From: JBDSLU01 sp039916225
GTDB lineage: Bacteria; Acidobacteriota; Vicinamibacteria; Vicinamibacterales; Vicinamibacteraceae
Direction: 5' to 3'
Length of the DNA: 15,443 nt
Assembly (NCBI GenBank): GCA_039916225.1
Contig: JBDSLU010000027.1
Coordinates: 1 to 15,443, forward strand
The notes under the pieces are model-generated. The model was not told where the DNA came from. It searched no databases and saw only the letters and a program-made list of their open reading frames with translations. Below, in pieces: positions 14,525-15,443 of the stretch; positions within the stretch are counted from its first letter, which is position 1, and each line of letters begins with the position of its first letter. Made by a program: the position numbers and the translations under genes.

Positions 14525-15443
14525 TCACGCGACGGGCGGCGCCGGATCGCCGATCACCAGCACCTGGAGATCGCCGACGTTGGTGTCGGTCGGCCCCGTA
14601 CGCACGAGATCGTCGAGGCGTCCGAGCGCGTGATACGCGTCGTTGTCGGCCAGGCTCGCCTCGAGGTCGACGCCGAGCGCCTGGCCCCGGCCATGCGTGG
14701 TCGTGTCGACCAGACCGCCGGCCGCATCCGTCGGCCCGTCGATGCCGTCGGTGCCGACGCTGAGGAAGGCCGCCGGTTCGCGCAGCGTCGCCAGGGCCGC
14801 GGCCACCGACAGCGCCAGCTCCTGATTGCGGCCGCCGCGACCGCGGCCGACGACACGGACCGTGGTCTCCCCGGCTCCGACGACACAGACCGGTCGGGGC
14901 AGACGGCGGGACACCTCGAGCGCCCGCACCAGGAAGGCCGGGCCGGCGTCGCGCGCCTCGCCGACGATCGGCGCTTCGATGGTGATCGTCGAGAAGCCGC
15001 GATCGATGGCCGCGCTACGGGCCGCATCCATCGCGTCGGCGCGGTTCCCGATCAGATGCCACATCGCCCGCGCCAGCCGCGGATCGCCGGACTTCGGCGT
15101 CTCCGGCAGCTCGCCGCGCGCGCCGGCTTGGAGCCGTTGCCGAATCGCGGCCGGCAACCGCTCCAGGACCCCGCGACGCGAGACGACGGCCAGCGCGTCG
15201 GCCCAGGTCGAGGCGTCCGGCGAGGTTGGCCCTGAGCCGATCACGCCGGGATCGTCGGCGACGGGCCCGACGACGTCCGAGAGCGCGAAGGTGACGACCT
15301 CGCAGCGCGCCGCGGCCGCGAGCCCGCCGCCCTTCACCGCCGACAGGTGCTTGCGCACGGCGTTCAGTTCATCGATCGACGCGCCGGCCTCGAGCAGCAG
15401 CTTCGTCGTCGCCTGTTTGTCGGCCAGCGAAATGCCATCGGCG
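14525..15443 (-). CDS. Glycerate 2-kinase (DUF4147/MOFRL family), N-terminus beyond the window
   Basis: About 305 residues are visible and the frame is open to the right edge, so roughly the first third is missing (family length about 430). The enzyme phosphorylates D-glycerate to 2-phosphoglycerate with ATP, feeding glycolysis from serine, glyoxylate or tartrate breakdown. Family marks: the segment ending LNAVRKHLSAVKGGGLA, SDVVG with an insertion before DDPGVIGSGPTSPD, GETTVRVVGRGRGGRNQELALS, then the MOFRL domain with SVGTDGIDGPTDAAGGLVD and the C-terminal TGPTDTNVGDLQVLVIG. The stop TGA is at 14525-14527, and the membrane protein cluster starts 61 bases downstream on the same strand. The two may or may not share a transcript; no strong terminator is seen between them. 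No other glyoxylate genes are in view. Confidence 0.93.
   Translation of the reverse strand, partial: ADGISLADKQATTKLLLEAGASIDELNAVRKHLSAVKGGGLAAAARCEVVTFALSDVVGPVADDPGVIGSGPTSPDASTWADALAVVSRRGVLERLPAAIRQRLQAGARGELPETPKSGDPRLARAMWHLIGNRADAMDAARSAAIDRGFSTITIEAPIVGEARDAGPAFLVRALEVSRRLPRPVCVVGAGETTVRVVGRGRGGRNQELALSVAAALATLREPAAFLSVGTDGIDGPTDAAGGLVDTTTHGRGQALGVDLEASLADNDAYHALGRLDDLVRTGPTDTNVGDLQVLVIGDPAPPVA

Overview
This is a high-GC bacterial window with mostly tightly packed genes on both strands. The gene style suggests an Acidobacteriota genome, perhaps Vicinamibacteria. The grounds are a DUF4097 protein, a long-form purC overlapping a tiny Fis-type gene, paired TonB paralogs, an ECF sigma/membrane protein/secreted protein trio, and a MJ0619/Tes-type radical SAM enzyme. 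The taxonomic call is an inference; no rRNA or other marker gene here settles it, and I found no tRNA, rRNA, CRISPR array or transposase.

Layout: positions 1-5475 are read rightward. They hold the tail of a DUF4097 protein, purC overlapped by a 70-residue Fis-type HTH gene, a hairpin terminator, a heptamer-repeat island, then groES-groEL behind a sigma70-like promoter and a CIRCE operator. A perfect 20-bp hairpin closes groEL, followed by a second copy of the heptamer repeat, a doubtful small ORF, a TfoX N-domain protein and an unrecognised exported protein. Positions 5536-7477 are leftward and carry two tandem TonB-type proteins. A 54-residue TatA (7626-7790, rightward) abuts the leftward RNase R gene (7791-10115) with no bases between them. 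Positions 10224-12010 are a rightward three-gene cassette: ECF sigma factor, single-pass membrane protein (likely anti-sigma) and secreted protein. From 12019 to the right edge everything is leftward: a partial glycerate 2-kinase, then a tight three-gene cluster of a four-helix membrane protein, a radical SAM enzyme and a single-pass membrane protein.

Themes: much of the window concerns proteostasis and the cell envelope (GroESL, Tat, TonB, ECF signalling, exported proteins). The most interesting candidate is the radical SAM cluster at 12019-14463. Its cysteine layout matches the archaeal tetraether lipid synthase family (MJ0619/Tes), and it sits with two unnamed membrane proteins, so it could be a bacterial membrane-spanning-lipid or other lipid-modifying system. 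A second original signal is the NNCCAAC heptamer repeat with a conserved GCAC insertion, found in three arms on both sides of groESL.
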